NCBI RefSeq assembly: GCF_021249345.1
Contig: NZ_CP089588.1
Coordinates: forward strand, 744,001 to 808,000
Source: Halobacterium wangiae
GTDB taxonomy: Archaea > Halobacteriota > Halobacteria > Halobacteriales > Halobacteriaceae
Reading direction: 5' to 3'
Length of the DNA: 64,000 nt
Position numbers and translations under genes: made by a program. The notes under the pieces are model-generated. The model had not been told where the DNA came from. It ran no database searches and worked only from the letters and a program-made list of their open reading frames with translations. Shown here one piece after another: positions 10,044-20,170 of this stretch; position 1 is the first letter of the stretch; each line of letters opens with the position of its first letter.

Positions 10044-11465
10044 ATGAGCGAGGGTACGCTGTACGAGAAGGTGTGGGACCGGCACGCGGTGACCGAACTG
10101 CCGACCGGGCAGACACAGCTGTTCGTGGGCCTCCACCTCGTCCACGAGGTGACGAGCCCACAGGCGTTCGGGATGCTCGAGGAGCGCGGCCTGGAGGTGG
10201 CGTTCCCGGAGCACACGCACGCGACCGTCGACCACATTGTGCCGACCGCCGACCAGTCGCGGCCGTACGAGGGCGCCGCCGAAGAGATGATGAGCGAACT
10301 CGAGGCGAACGTTCGCGAGGCGGGCATCCAGTTCGACGACCCGACGACGGGCCGCCAGGGCATCGTCCACGTGGTCGGCCCGGAGCAGGGACTCACCCAG
10401 CCGGGGAAGACCATCGTCTGTGGCGACTCCCACACCGCGACCCACGGCGCGTTCGGCGCGCTCGCGTTCGGCATCGGCACCTCCCAGATCCGGGACGTGC
10501 TCGCCACCGGCTGTATCGCCATGGAGAAACAGAAGGTCCGCCGCATCGAGGTGACCGGTGAACTCGGTGAGGGCGTCACGCCGAAGGACGTGATTCTCGC
10601 GGTCATCCGCGAACTCGGCACCGACGGCGGCGTCGGCTACGTCTACGAGTACGGCGGCCCCGCCGTCGAGGCGATGGACATGGCCGGTCGGATGAGTATC
10701 TGTAACATGAGCATCGAGGGTGGCGCCCGCGCGGGGTACGTCAACCCCGACGAGACCACCTACGACTACCTGCGGGGCCGCGAGAAGGTGCCCGAAGGCG
10801 AGGCGTTCGAGGAACTGAAGGAGTACTGGGAGTCCATCCGCTCTGACGACGACGCGACCTACGACGACGTCGTCGAGATCGACGGCAGTACGCTCGAGCC
10901 GACCGTGACGTGGGGGACGACCCCCGGCCAGAGCGTCGGCATCTCCGAGCCGATTCCCCACCCGGAGGACCTCCCGCCCGAGAAACAGGACGTCGCGCGC
11001 AACTCCCAGGCGCACTTGGGCGTCACGCCCGGCGACACGATGGACGGCTACCCGGTCGACGTGGCGTTCCTCGGCTCCTGTACGAACGCGCGGCTACCGG
11101 ACCTCAGAGCCGCGGCGGACGTCGTCCGCGGCCGCGAGGTCCACGAGGACGTCCGCGCGATGGTCGTCCCCGGCAGCCAGCGCGTGAAGGCCGCCGCAGA
11201 GGCCGAGGGCCTCGACGAGGTGTTCACGGAGGCTGGCTTCGACTGGCGGGACGCCGGCTGTTCGATGTGCCTCGGGATGAACGAGGACCAGCTGGAGGGC
11301 GCCGAGGCGTGTGCGTCGTCGTCGAACCGGAACTTCGTCGGGCGACAGGGCTCGAAGGAGGGGCGGACCGTGCTGATGAGTCCGCCGATGGTCGCCGCCG
11401 CCGCGGTGACCGGCGAGGTGACCGACGTGCGCGAACTGGCTCCGCGCGGGGAGGTGCGACAATGA
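10044..11465 (+). CDS. leuC: 3-Isopropylmalate dehydratase large subunit
   Basis: LeuC and LeuD together isomerise 2- to 3-isopropylmalate via a [4Fe-4S] cluster. This 473-residue subunit has the aconitase signatures [18 protein letters not shown] and the cluster cysteines in [13 protein letters not shown] and CSMCLGMN. The length matches the bacterial-type LeuC (about 465) rather than the shorter archaeal HacA type (about 420). The stop overlaps the leuD start. Confidence 0.95.
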   Translation: MSEGTLYEKVWDRHAVTELPTGQTQLFVGLHLVHEVTSPQAFGMLEERGLEVAFPEHTHATVDHIVPTADQSRPYEGAAEEMMSELEANVREAGIQFDDPTTGRQGIVHVVGPEQGLTQPGKTIVCGDSHTATHGAFGALAFGIGTSQIRDVLATGCIAMEKQKVRRIEVTGELGEGVTPKDVILAVIRELGTDGGVGYVYEYGGPAVEAMDMAGRMSICNMSIEGGARAGYVNPDETTYDYLRGREKVPEGEAFEELKEYWESIRSDDDATYDDVVEIDGSTLEPTVTWGTTPGQSVGISEPIPHPEDLPPEKQDVARNSQAHLGVTPGDTMDGYPVDVAFLGSCTNARLPDLRAAADVVRGREVHEDVRAMVVPGSQRVKAAAEAEGLDEVFTEAGFDWRDAGCSMCLGMNEDQLEGAEACASSSNRNFVGRQGSKEGRTVLMSPPMVAAAAVTGEVTDVRELAPRGEVRQ

Positions 11466-12070
11466 GCGGTCCGGCCGACACCGTCCGACAGGTCTCGGGG
11501 ACGGGGATTCCCGTGCGCGGTAACGACATCGACACGGACCAGATCATCCCGGCGCGCTTCCTGAAGGTCGTCACCTTCGACGGCCTCGGGCAGTTCGCGT
11601 TCTTCGACCAGCGGTTCACGGACGACGACGAGCAGAAGGACCACCCGTTCAACGAGGAGCGCTACCAGGGCGCGTCCGTGCTCGCCGTGAACGCGAACTT
11701 CGGCTGTGGCTCCTCCCGCGAGCACGCGCCACAGGCGCTGATGCGGTGGGGGATCGACGCCGTCGTCGGCGAGTCGTTCGCCGAGATCTTCGCGGGGAAC
11801 TGCCTCGCGCTCGGCATCCCGACCGTCACCGCCGACGCCGCGGACGTGCAGGCGCTCCAGGACTGGATCGCCGCGAACCCCGACGGCGACGTCGAGGTCG
11901 ACGTCGCGGCGGCGGAGATCCGCTACGGCGACACGACCGTCGACGCGACCGTGGACGACGCACAGCGACGTGCGCTCGTCGACGGCGTCTGGGACACGAC
12001 CGCGCTGATGGGGTCGAACGAACAGGCCGTGCGCGAGACTCGCGCCTCCCTCCCCTACACCGATGACTGA
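11462..12070 (+). CDS. leuD: 3-Isopropylmalate dehydratase small subunit
   Basis: The 202 residues include [16 protein letters not shown] and [19 protein letters not shown], the swivel-domain motifs of LeuD. The ATG at 11462 overlaps the leuC stop by four bases (ATGA) and the gene overlaps leuB by eight. A C-terminal extension of about 20 residues is acidic. It is the partner subunit of the preceding LeuC. Confidence 0.95.
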   Translation: MSGPADTVRQVSGTGIPVRGNDIDTDQIIPARFLKVVTFDGLGQFAFFDQRFTDDDEQKDHPFNEERYQGASVLAVNANFGCGSSREHAPQALMRWGIDAVVGESFAEIFAGNCLALGIPTVTADAADVQALQDWIAANPDGDVEVDVAAAEIRYGDTTVDATVDDAQRRALVDGVWDTTALMGSNEQAVRETRASLPYTDD

Positions 12071-13028
12071 GGAGATCGTGGTCATCCCGGGCGACGGCAT
12101 CGGCGCGGAGGTCCTGCCGGTCGCCGTCGACGTGCTGGGGGCCGTCGGCGACTTCGAGTTCGTGCGCGCGAACGCGGGCGACGCGGTCGCCGCCGAGACC
12201 GGCACGCCGCTCCCCGAGGAGACACGGGCGGCGGCCGAATCGGCCGACGCGACGCTGTTCGGTGCGGCCGGCGAGACCGCCGCGGACGTCGTACTGCCGC
12301 TCCGCGCGGCCGTGGACTCGTTCGTGAACGTCCGACCGGCGCGCGCCTACCCCGGCGTGGAGGCGGTCAAGCCGGAGACGGACGTCGTCTTCCTCCGGGA
12401 GAACTCGGAGGGCGTCTACGGCGGCCACGAGGCGACGATCGCCGACGGCGTGGCGACGACCACTCGCGTCATCACCAGAGAGGCCACGGAGCGCCTCGCG
12501 GAGTACGCCTGCGAGTTCGCGCCGGAGGGGTTCACCATCGCCCACAAGGCCAACGTGATGCGCGAGAGCGACGGCCTGTTCCTGGAGACGGTCGAGCGGG
12601 TCGCCGAGGAGCGCGGCGTCCCGACGGAGGCCGAGCTGATGGACGCGATGGCGACGCACCTGGTGCAGTCTCCCGAGGACTACCACACCGTGGTCTGTCC
12701 GAACCTCGCGGGCGACGTACTCTCGGACCTGGCAGCCGGCCTCGTGGGCGGCCTGGGCCTCCTCCCGTCGGCGAACGTCGGCCCAGAGCGCGCGCTGTTC
12801 GAACCGGTCCACGGCTCCGCGCCGGACATCGCGGGCGAGGGCGTGGCGAACCCGACCGCGGCCGTGCTGTCGGCCGCGATGCTGCTGGAGTTCTTCGACT
12901 ACGACGAGGAGGCTCAGCGCGCCCGTGATGCGGTCGAGCACGTACTCGCGGAGGGGCCGCGGACGCCCGACGTCGGCGGCGAGGCGACCACCGAGGAGAT
13001 GGGCGCCGCACTCGCCGACCGACTCTGA
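12063..13028 (+). CDS. leuB: 3-Isopropylmalate dehydrogenase
   Basis: LeuB oxidatively decarboxylates 3-isopropylmalate to 2-oxoisocaproate with NAD+. The 321 residues contain [12 protein letters not shown] at the N-terminus, [15 protein letters not shown] for substrate binding, the catalytic [14 protein letters not shown] and the adenine-binding [20 protein letters not shown]. It is the last gene of the cluster; a paralogous isocitrate or homoisocitrate role is less likely in this context. Confidence 0.93.
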   Translation: MTEEIVVIPGDGIGAEVLPVAVDVLGAVGDFEFVRANAGDAVAAETGTPLPEETRAAAESADATLFGAAGETAADVVLPLRAAVDSFVNVRPARAYPGVEAVKPETDVVFLRENSEGVYGGHEATIADGVATTTRVITREATERLAEYACEFAPEGFTIAHKANVMRESDGLFLETVERVAEERGVPTEAELMDAMATHLVQSPEDYHTVVCPNLAGDVLSDLAAGLVGGLGLLPSANVGPERALFEPVHGSAPDIAGEGVANPTAAVLSAAMLLEFFDYDEEAQRARDAVEHVLAEGPRTPDVGGEATTEEMGAALADRL

Positions 13029-13238
13029 ACGGCGCGAGTATCTCTTCGGTCTGGTCTAGGCGACGCTATCGATGAACGCTACCAGGCGGCGCTCTACTAG
13101 TCGAGAGGTGTCCTGCGACGGTGCGCCGCACGACCACGGGTCGCCGCAGGCCGTTCGCTACGTCACGGGCCGGGATGCTCCCGGCATGGTACTTCAACCC
13201 TCGGAGCGGGCAGTGCGTCTACCGGGACGGTCGCCGGT

Positions 13239-14114
13239 CTACAGGATCGTCGCGCCGTCTCCGATTGCGGTGGGGTAGGAGGTTGCGTCGACGCCGGCAC
13301 TCTCGAACCCCTCGACCAGCTCACTCGCGACGCGCCGTCGGTCGCCCGCCCGGCAGACGGCGAGGACGGCGGGACCGGCGCCGCTGATGGTGACGCCCGT
13401 CGCACCCGCGTTCCGGGCGGCCTCACAGGCAGCGTCGTAGCCGTCGACGAGCGCGGCGCGAGCGGGCGTGACGAGGTGTTCTTCGAGGCCGCGCCCGACC
13501 TGCGCCGGGTCGTCCCGGCACATCCCGACCGTGAGCGTCGCCGCGGCGCCGACCGTCTCCACGAGGTCCTCGATGGACGCGGACTGCGGGACGACGTCAC
13601 GCGCGTCACGCGTGGAGACGACGATCTCCGGGAGACAGACGACGAGCGGGACGTCGGCGTCGACCTGCTCGATGCCGTCCTCGCGGACGACCGTGAACCC
13701 GCCGAGGATGGCGGGCGCGACGTTGTCCGCGTGGGCGTCCCCGGAGGCGGCAGCCTCCCCCTCCGCGGCGATGCGGACGAGTTCTTCGGGGGTGTGCTGA
13801 CGGTCGTACAGCGCGTCGAGGGCGACGGCCGCCCCGGCAGCACTCGAGGCCGACGAGCCGAGGCCCGATGACGGCCGGACGCCCTTGTCGATGCGGATGT
13901 GTGCCGGCGCGTCGAGGGCGTCCGCGACGACACCCGCGGTGTTCTTCGCGGGGTCCTCGGGGACGTACTGGGCACCCATGCCCGTCACCTCGATGGTCGT
14001 CTCGGCGGCGCGTTCGACACTGACGAGGTCCGCGGGCCGGTCGAGGGCAACCCCGAACACGTCGAATCCGCTGCCGAGGTTGGCGCTCGTCGCCGGCGCG
14101 CGGACGGTAATCAT
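13239..14114 (-). CDS. thrB: Homoserine kinase
   Basis: ThrB phosphorylates homoserine with ATP on the route to threonine. The GHMP kinase fold is shown by RAPATSANLGSGFDVFG at the start, the P-loop PSSGLGSSASSAAGAA near residue 85 and GVTISGAGPAVLAV near the C-terminus. I chose the ATG at 14114 because the N-terminus then matches the family (MITVRAPATSANLG), and a TATA-like box lies about 27 nt upstream; longer in-frame starts add non-homologous sequence. The product is 291 residues. Confidence 0.94.
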   Translation of the reverse strand: MITVRAPATSANLGSGFDVFGVALDRPADLVSVERAAETTIEVTGMGAQYVPEDPAKNTAGVVADALDAPAHIRIDKGVRPSSGLGSSASSAAGAAVALDALYDRQHTPEELVRIAAEGEAAASGDAHADNVAPAILGGFTVVREDGIEQVDADVPLVVCLPEIVVSTRDARDVVPQSASIEDLVETVGAAATLTVGMCRDDPAQVGRGLEEHLVTPARAALVDGYDAACEAARNAGATGVTISGAGPAVLAVCRAGDRRRVASELVEGFESAGVDATSYPTAIGDGATIL

Positions 14115-14171
14115 GTCACGACGTAGCGGAGGGGCCCGCAAAAGCGTAGCGGGTGCGTGGGCGAGCGAAGT

Positions 14172-14225
14172 GAGACCACGTTCAGGCGAACGGCGACCGG
14201 AGGGAGCCGTGAGCCGCGTGGTCTC
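14172..14225. repeat. 9-bp inverted repeat between the histidine kinase gene and thrB
   Basis: GAGACCACG at 14172-14180 is the exact reverse complement of CGTGGTCTC at 14217-14225, with a 36-nt loop. It lies just after the histidine kinase stop (reverse strand) and upstream of thrB. It may act as an RNA structure ending the kinase message; there is no T-run. Confidence 0.4.
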
Positions 14226-14259
14226 CCACTGGTCGGCCACGGTTCGAACGAGCCGTCTG

Positions 14260-15915
14260 TCACTCGACCGTGACGTCGAACCGGGTGCCTTCGCCCGTTG
14301 CGGTCGTCAGCGAGAGGCCCCAGCCGTGGGCGTCGGCGACTTCCTGGACGATGGCGAGGCCGAAGCCCGTGCCGTTCTCGCTGGTCGTGTACCCGCGTTC
14401 GAAGACGTTCTCGCGGTCCTCCGCGGGGATTCCCGGGCCGTCGTCCGCGACGAAGAACCCGTCGTCGGTGGCACCGACGGTGACGGTCACGCTGCCGTCC
14501 GCCGACGTTCCGTCCGGGCTCGTGGTTCCGTGCTCGACCGAGTTCCGGAAGAGGTTCTCCAGCAGGCGGAGCAGCGCGGTCTCGTCGGCGACCACCGAGC
14601 CGTCGGTCTGCACGTCGATGGTCGCGTCGGCGTCGATCGTGTCGACAGCGTCCCACGCCGTCCGAGCCGCCGCGTCCAGCGACATCACCTCGCCGTCGAC
14701 GTCGGCGTCGCCCTCGCGGGCGAGCGTGAGCAGGTCGTCGATGATGCGTTCCATGCGGTCGAGTGCGTCGTCGGCCGTCTCGAAGTGGGCGTCGTCGCCG
14801 CTCTCGCGGCCGAGTTCGAGGTGGCCGCGCGCGACGTTCAGCGGGTTCCGGAGGTCGTGGCTGACGACGCTGGCGAACTCCTCGAGGCGCTCCTCGCGGA
14901 CCTGCCGCTCGGTGACGTCCTGGAGGAGGACGACCCGGCCGGTCCGCGCCCCCGCCTGGTCGACGGACGTGACGGACACCTCGTAGGTGCGGGGTTCGCC
15001 GGCGTGGACGGCCTCGCACTCGTAGGCCCCCGGCTTCCGCCAGCAGTCGTCACCGAGCACCGGCGTGAGCGCGTCGGTGGCGAGCGACCCGACGGGTGCC
15101 GCGGCGACGTCGCGGCCAGCGGGGTTCGCAGCGACGACGCGGTCGTCGTCGTCGACGACGAACACGGGACGGTCGAGCTGCCTGACGACCGTCTCCCAGG
15201 CGACCGGCGTGAGTGTGAACAGTTCGTTGCGGGCGACGCTCCACGCGACGACGCCCGCGGTGACGACGAAGGCGAGCACCGGGAGGTTCAGCGATGGAAT
15301 CGGGTTCACACCCGAGATGTAGACGACCCCCGTGATTGCAGGGGCGAGCGCACCGACGAGTAGCGCCGTTGTCTGACGGCTGTAGAGGTCGACGGCGTGC
15401 GAGCGGTGGCGGACGAGCAGCCAGACGGACGCGGCGACCAGCGCGTACACGTACGCCATGAACCCGTAGAACACTGGGCCGTGGTCGGTCTCCAGCGCCA
15501 CGAACGTGCCGAGGTCGACAGTCTCCACGCCCTCCCACACGAGGTGCGAGGCGGGGTAGGCGAGCGCGAGTGCGAACACGACGACCGGCGGCGTGGCGAG
15601 GACCACCCACCGACGCCGCGTGAGCAGGTCGTCGTAGCCGACGTACGTGAGGATGTACGCGAACCAGAGCAGCGGGACGGAGACGGTCCCGAGGTACTGG
15701 ACGCGGGCGAACAGCAGCTGGGCGTTCGTCGTCGTCACGGAGAGTTCCGCGGCGTACCCCAGCATCCACACCCCCGTCGCGGCCATCAGCGGCACCGCCA
15801 CCCGATCGCCCCGGTTGCGGGTGCCGGGCTGGGTCACGATGTAGACGCTGAATGCCACGAACGCCAGCCCGGAGGCGGCGAGCGGCAGCGTGTACGGGGT
15901 CGCCTGGAACGCCAT
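14260..15915 (-). CDS. Membrane sensor histidine kinase with N-terminal 7TM domain
   Basis: The 551-residue protein has seven hydrophobic helices (about residues 5-225), a PAS-like sensor region (230-330), the dimerisation and phosphoacceptor helix with SHDLRNPLNVARGH (His near 350), and an HATPase_c domain with LLENLFRNSVEHG, DDGPGIPAEDREN and GTGFGLAIVQEVADAHGWG. This is the haloarchaeal 7TM histidine kinase layout. The start ATG at 15915 gives an N-terminus leading straight into the first helix. No response regulator lies beside it, so the partner is unknown. The stimulus cannot be read from sequence. Confidence 0.9.
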   Translation of the reverse strand: MAFQATPYTLPLAASGLAFVAFSVYIVTQPGTRNRGDRVAVPLMAATGVWMLGYAAELSVTTTNAQLLFARVQYLGTVSVPLLWFAYILTYVGYDDLLTRRRWVVLATPPVVVFALALAYPASHLVWEGVETVDLGTFVALETDHGPVFYGFMAYVYALVAASVWLLVRHRSHAVDLYSRQTTALLVGALAPAITGVVYISGVNPIPSLNLPVLAFVVTAGVVAWSVARNELFTLTPVAWETVVRQLDRPVFVVDDDDRVVAANPAGRDVAAAPVGSLATDALTPVLGDDCWRKPGAYECEAVHAGEPRTYEVSVTSVDQAGARTGRVVLLQDVTERQVREERLEEFASVVSHDLRNPLNVARGHLELGRESGDDAHFETADDALDRMERIIDDLLTLAREGDADVDGEVMSLDAAARTAWDAVDTIDADATIDVQTDGSVVADETALLRLLENLFRNSVEHGTTSPDGTSADGSVTVTVGATDDGFFVADDGPGIPAEDRENVFERGYTTSENGTGFGLAIVQEVADAHGWGLSLTTATGEGTRFDVTVE

Positions 15916-15997
15916 ACCCCCGCAAAGCACGGCCCCCTCAAAGTGGTGGCGGCCCGGGACCGTAACGCTAACACGGAATCCAGCCCGATGATGTGGC

Positions 15998-17314
15998 ATG
16001 ATTGCCATCGTCGGTGGCGGTATCGCGGGACTCGCGGCCGCACACCGGCTCCAGTCCCACGGTCACGAGGCGCGCGTCTTCGAGGCGGCCGACCAGGTGG
16101 GCGGGCTCGCGGCGACCCAGGAGACCGCCGGGGACCCCATCGAGAAGTTCTACCACCACCTCTCGGCGTCCGAGGAGACCATCGTCGACCTGCTGGCGGA
16201 ACTCGGCCTCGGCGACGACCTTCAGTGGCCCATCGGGAAGAACGCCTACTACGTCGACGGCACGGTCCACCCGATGGACAAGCCCTGGGAGATCCTCGCG
16301 TTCCCCCACTGGAGCCTCTACGACAAGTTCCGCCTCGGGATGCTCACCCTCGACGTGGACGTCCGAGGCGGCATCCCGAGCTTCGACACGTACGAGCGCC
16401 TGGAGGACTTCGAGGACGTCCCCGTCGAGGAGTTCTGTATCGAGCACACCACGCGGAACGTCTACGAGACGTTCTTCGAACCGCTGCTGGAGGCGAAGTT
16501 CGGCGAGCGGATGTCGGACGTGAGCGCGGCGTGGCTGCTCGGCCGCATCAAGTTCCGCGGCGAACGGGACCTGCTGCGCGGCGAACCGCTGGGCTACCTC
16601 GACGGCGGGTTCGGCCGCCTGAACGACGCGCTCGTCGACGCCGTCGGCCACGAGAACATCGAGACGGGGGCGCAGGTCACCGAGATCTGGGACGGGGAGG
16701 ACGGCGTCGAGTCCGTGACCGTCCAGCGCGAGGGCGAAGCCCCGAAGACGGTCGACGTGGACGCCGTCGTCGTGGCCACGATGCCGAACGTCCTCGAGTC
16801 CCTCACTGGCTACGAGTGCGACATCACGTTCCAGGGGACTGTCTGCTCGCTGGTGAGCATGGACCGCCAGTTGACCGACACGTACTGGCTGAACATCGCG
16901 GACAAGGCGCCGTTCGGCGCGCTCATCGAGCACACGAACTTCGTCTCGCCGACACGCTACGGCGGCGAACACCTGCTGTACGTCCCGAAGTACATCCAGA
17001 GCCCCGAGGACGAGGTGTGGCAGATGGACGACGGCGAGGTGGCCGACCACTGGCTGTCGGGCATCGAGGACCTCTTCCCGGAGTTCGACCGCGACCACGT
17101 CAACTGGGTGGAGACGTTCCGCAACCCCCGGACAGCACCCGTCTACGAGCGCGGCTACCTCGACATGGTGATCCCCTACGACCTGGCCACGGAGGGCCAC
17201 GAGGGCGTCTACTACGCCGGGATGGCGTCGCGCGCCCAGTACCCCGAGCGGTCGCTGAACGGCGGCATCGTCGCCGGGTACGAGTGCGCGGACCAGATCG
17301 CCGGCGAGGAGTAG
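15998..17314 (+). CDS. FAD/NAD(P)-dependent amine-oxidase-like oxidoreductase
   Basis: A Rossmann dinucleotide fold opens the 438-residue protein (IAIVGGGIAGLAAAHRL, then EAADQVGGLAAT). The C-terminal FAD half ends YYAGMASRAQYPERSLNGG. The architecture is that of the protoporphyrinogen oxidase / UDP-galactopyranose mutase superfamily of flavin enzymes. No pathway genes adjoin it, so the substrate is unknown. It is divergent from the histidine kinase gene, with an 82-nt gap that holds the promoters. Confidence 0.8.
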   Translation: MIAIVGGGIAGLAAAHRLQSHGHEARVFEAADQVGGLAATQETAGDPIEKFYHHLSASEETIVDLLAELGLGDDLQWPIGKNAYYVDGTVHPMDKPWEILAFPHWSLYDKFRLGMLTLDVDVRGGIPSFDTYERLEDFEDVPVEEFCIEHTTRNVYETFFEPLLEAKFGERMSDVSAAWLLGRIKFRGERDLLRGEPLGYLDGGFGRLNDALVDAVGHENIETGAQVTEIWDGEDGVESVTVQREGEAPKTVDVDAVVVATMPNVLESLTGYECDITFQGTVCSLVSMDRQLTDTYWLNIADKAPFGALIEHTNFVSPTRYGGEHLLYVPKYIQSPEDEVWQMDDGEVADHWLSGIEDLFPEFDRDHVNWVETFRNPRTAPVYERGYLDMVIPYDLATEGHEGVYYAGMASRAQYPERSLNGGIVAGYECADQIAGEE

Positions 17315-17350
17315 TCGTCCCGTTTCGAGACGTTCCCGAGTCGTTTTCCG

Positions 17351-17602
17351 TTACGTCTGGGCGTGCCAGTAGTCGACGGTCCGGTAGAGCACGTAGAGGA
17401 CGGCGTTCAGGACACCGGTGAGTGCGAACAGTGGGCCGAGGCCGGCGATTGCACGCTCGAATGGCAGGCCGACGTCGGCGACGCCGTACGTGAAGACGGC
17501 CGCGATGGTCCCCCAGACGAGGAGGATGGCGGCGATGCGTGCGCCGTCGGCAACGTACGCCGAGACGGGTTCGGGGTCGGGAGTGGAGGGCGAGTGAGAC
17601 AC
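17351..17602 (-). CDS. Small two-helix membrane protein
   Basis: From the GTG at 17602 the product is 83 residues, MSHSPSTPDPEPVSAY followed by two transmembrane helices (about 22-42 and 52-74) and a short polar tail. It is convergent with the oxidoreductase gene. I recognise no domain; such small membrane proteins are common in haloarchaea. The more upstream in-frame ATG would add about 28 residues that look non-coding. Confidence 0.6.
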   Translation of the reverse strand: MSHSPSTPDPEPVSAYVADGARIAAILLVWGTIAAVFTYGVADVGLPFERAIAGLGPLFALTGVLNAVLYVLYRTVDYWHAQT

Positions 17603-17682
17603 GACGTCACGATGCGACGACACCGGCGTAAATCTGCTGGCCCGCTGCAGTAATCGAGAACCCCCGAGCGACCCGGGACGGG

Positions 17683-18342
17683 TCACCGCGACGGCGCGGC
17701 CTCGATGGCGGTGATGACGCCGAGCAGCGCCGTCGAGGCGCTCTGTACTTCAAGGTCGGAGTTCTCGAGGAGTGCGAGTGGTTCCTGGTTCCAGCGACAG
17801 CTGTGGTTCTCGTAGTGGGCGTCCGCCCGCCAGTCCTGGAACCGCGCGAGCGGGCCGACCGAACTCCGCCCGTGTTCGAGCAGGAGGACGCGGCCGTCCG
17901 GCTCGCACACCCGCGCCATCTCGTCGAGCGCGGCGACCGGGTCCGGGAACGTGCACGTCGACAGCGACGAGACGACGGTGTCGAAGCTGTCGTCGGGGAA
18001 CTCGAGGGCCTGGGCGTCCATCTCGTGGAGACCCTCGACGCGGTCCCAGGCGCCCACCCGGTGTCTGGCCTTCTCGAGCATCTCGGGGCTGGCGTCGATG
18101 CCCACGTAAGTGGTAGACGCCGGGAGGTAGCGGGCGTTCAGTCCCGTCCCGCAGGCGACGTCGAGGACGCGTCCCTCGGCACGCCCGAACAGGCGCTGGC
18201 GGTACCGGCCGGTGAACAGGTGGTTCAGCCAGCGGAACCGGTCCATCTGGTCTGCTTGCTCGGCGTACGTCTCCCGCACCTCGTCCAGCGAGTGGGCGCG
18301 GTGGTCGGTCGACGAACTGGTGTCCGTAGTCGTGTCGGCCAT
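17683..18342 (-). CDS. SAM-dependent class I methyltransferase
   Basis: The 219-residue product has motif I VLDVACGTGLNARYL (SAM-binding loop, about residue 60), post-I YVGIDASPEML and motif IV/V VVSSLSTCTFPDPVAALDEMARV, and GRVLLLEHG. It resembles UbiE/Methyltransf_11 enzymes, which act on quinones or small molecules. The start at 18342 is preferred because a TATA-like CCTATTTG is about 27 nt upstream; two further in-frame Met codons are rejected. The substrate is unknown. Confidence 0.85.
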   Translation of the reverse strand: MADTTTDTSSSTDHRAHSLDEVRETYAEQADQMDRFRWLNHLFTGRYRQRLFGRAEGRVLDVACGTGLNARYLPASTTYVGIDASPEMLEKARHRVGAWDRVEGLHEMDAQALEFPDDSFDTVVSSLSTCTFPDPVAALDEMARVCEPDGRVLLLEHGRSSVGPLARFQDWRADAHYENHSCRWNQEPLALLENSDLEVQSASTALLGVITAIEAAPSR

Positions 18343-18443
18343 GTAGACCGCTACGGCCCGAAGTGGCAAATAGGCGACTGCCATCGCCCGGGGCTGACGA
18401 CGGCTGCCAAAGCATAAGCGACTGACGAGCGAACTGTCCGCGT

Positions 18444-19115
18444 ATGACCGCGGAACTCCGCCCGGGCGTCTGGTGGCTCTCGCTGCGCGGCGTGAACGCC
18501 TACCTCGTCGAGGACGGCGACGACCTCACACTCGTCGACGCCGGGATGCCGTGGCAGGCCGGGAAGATTCGCCACGGACTGGAGGTCGCCGGCTTCTCGG
18601 CCAGCGACCTCGACCGCGTGCTCGTCACGCACTACGACCTCGACCACGTCGGGGGGCTACGGTCGCTGGTCGAGTCGGCGGGCGACGTCGAGGTGTACTG
18701 CGGTGCCCGCGACGCGGACGTGCTCACGGGACTCCGGAAACCGCCCCTCGGCAACCGGAAGGGGCTGTTCCACCGACTCACCGGCTTCCTCGTCCCCGCC
18801 GTCGACGCGCCGGTCCACAGCGTCGAGGACGGCGACCAGATCGGCGGCTTCGAGGCGATCCACACACCCGGCCACACGGTCGGACACACCGTCTACGTCC
18901 ACGAGGACCGCGAGGCGGCGATGCTCGGCGACCTCGTGCGTGCGAGCGACGGCTCCCTCGAACCGTCGCCTGCGCTCCTGTCGGTCGACACTGACGCCGT
19001 CGACGCGAGTATCAAGCGGGTGCTGGACCGTGCCCCCGACTTCCAGGCGGCCTGCGTCGGTCACGGCGACCCCCTGCGGTCGGGTGGCCGGGCGGCGCTC
19101 GCGGACGCTCGCTAG
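18444..19115 (+). CDS. Metallo-beta-lactamase-fold hydrolase
   Basis: The 223 residues include the metal-binding motif as THYDLDHVGG, where the canonical second His is Asp, then HTPGHTVGHTVYVHE and ACVGHGDPL, which carry later metal ligands. Members are glyoxalase II-like or lactonase-like hydrolases. The Asp variant of the first motif is seen in some of the family and should not abolish metal binding by itself. It is divergent from the methyltransferase and ends four bases into the convergent gene. Confidence 0.85.
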   Translation: MTAELRPGVWWLSLRGVNAYLVEDGDDLTLVDAGMPWQAGKIRHGLEVAGFSASDLDRVLVTHYDLDHVGGLRSLVESAGDVEVYCGARDADVLTGLRKPPLGNRKGLFHRLTGFLVPAVDAPVHSVEDGDQIGGFEAIHTPGHTVGHTVYVHEDREAAMLGDLVRASDGSLEPSPALLSVDTDAVDASIKRVLDRAPDFQAACVGHGDPLRSGGRAALADAR

Positions 19116-19684
19116 GCGAAGGGGCTGTCGTCGGGGTCGACGTCGTCCGGTTCCTCGACGTCACCGCGCCTGACCTCGCCGTCCTCGGTCTCGACGTACA
19201 CGTCGTCCTCGTAGCCGGCGGCGGCGTTCTCGAACGTCGCGTCGTCGAGTTTCTCGGGGGTGGTCGGCGCGTCCGGAACGCCGCCGGCCGGCCGGAACTC
19301 GCCGAGCGGGTCGTCGATGCTGATGCCGTGCGCGTCGAAGAATCCGGCGTAGCGGTCGTAGTGAGTGGAGAGTTCCTCGGGCGGGAACTCCATCATCTCC
19401 GCCCAGCCGTGGTTGTAGAAGTCGAAGTTCCCGACGACGTGGGTGATCTCGCGGGCCGAGGCCTCCGTGTACCCCTCCTGGAGGGCGGCGAGGTACATGT
19501 CCATCGTCGCGTCGAAGAAGCCCTCGAGGTGGTCCTCGCGCTCCGCGCGCTTGGCCTCGGGCGCCTTCTCGGCGAAGATACGGACGTGGAGGTCGACGAG
19601 TTTCGGCCGCACGACGTCGCGGAGCCCGGGCAGTTCGAGCGCCTTCCGGGACGCGAAGTGACGGACGTTCTGACGGATCTTCAT
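19112..19684 (-). CDS. Haloarchaeal protein, DUF6149-like
   Basis: A 190-residue soluble protein starting MKIRQNVRHFASRKALELPG, with a mixed alpha-helical N-terminal half and an acidic, disordered C-terminal third (TEDGEVRRGDVEEPDDVDPD). I believe it belongs to DUF6149, known only from haloarchaea; function unknown. It overlaps the MBL gene's 3' end by four bases on the opposite strand. Confidence 0.65.
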   Translation of the reverse strand: MKIRQNVRHFASRKALELPGLRDVVRPKLVDLHVRIFAEKAPEAKRAEREDHLEGFFDATMDMYLAALQEGYTEASAREITHVVGNFDFYNHGWAEMMEFPPEELSTHYDRYAGFFDAHGISIDDPLGEFRPAGGVPDAPTTPEKLDDATFENAAAGYEDDVYVETEDGEVRRGDVEEPDDVDPDDSPFA

Positions 19685-19738
19685 GGGGCGGCCTACGGAA
19701 CGGACGCTAAAGAACGTCCCGACCGGTGGAGACCGCGT

Positions 19739-19924
19739 TCAGTTGACGTAGGCGACTTCGGTGTCGTCCTCGAAGGGCACTCGAGTCACGCGCTTGAAGT
19801 ACGTGACCCGGACCCAGCCCGGCCGTTCGGCGGGTTCGACGACGACGTTCCCGTCGTCGGGGAGGTCGAGGTGGTCGCCGGGGCGGACGAGTTCGGAGAC
19901 GAGCCTGTAGTCCTTCTCTGGCAT
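19739..19924 (-). CDS. Small conserved-looking protein, 61 residues
   Basis: It begins MPEKDYRLVSELVRPGDH and has a beta-rich pattern with alternating hydrophobics (VRVTYFKRVTRVPF). No cysteine or membrane segment is present. A TATA-like GATTAC about 24-27 nt upstream fits a leaderless start. No function can be assigned. Confidence 0.6.
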   Translation of the reverse strand: MPEKDYRLVSELVRPGDHLDLPDDGNVVVEPAERPGWVRVTYFKRVTRVPFEDDTEVAYVN

Positions 19925-20150
19925 CTTGGGCGTCGTCGGCCGCGGTAATCCGCGGTTACCGACTACGGCACGCGTTAACGCTCGGCTACTAAGACTGTTT
20001 CGCCCCGCCGCCCCGCGGTACAGCGCGGTGACAGGACGAGTCGTGGAACCAGCACTGGCGAGGGCCGAAGCCAGCGCGTACGGCGCCGTGCAACCGGAGA
20101 AACACGCCCCTACTCTCGTCGTGCGAGCGCTGGCTACCGCGACGAGTGCG

Positions 20151-20169
20151 AAAAAAGCGGGAGTCCCGC
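20151..20169 (-). terminator. Hairpin plus T-run after hsp20
   Basis: On the reverse strand, just after the hsp20 stop, GCGGGA and TCCCGC form a six-base inverted repeat directly followed by six T residues. It is the clearest intrinsic-type terminator in the window and marks the 3' end of the Q/H/G-protein-hsp20 operon. Confidence 0.65.
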
Positions 20170-20170
20170 G

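Noticed and set aside
13029-13238. A small gene (frame from 13072) or a Kunitz-like cysteine motif between leuB and thrB
   Set aside because: The frame has weak base bias and no clear start signals; the WYFNPRSGQC resemblance lacks the other cysteines. I see only spacer sequence.
18444-19115. The Asp in THYDLDH as a broken active site
   Set aside because: The variant occurs in intact members of the metallo-beta-lactamase fold and the later His motifs are complete.
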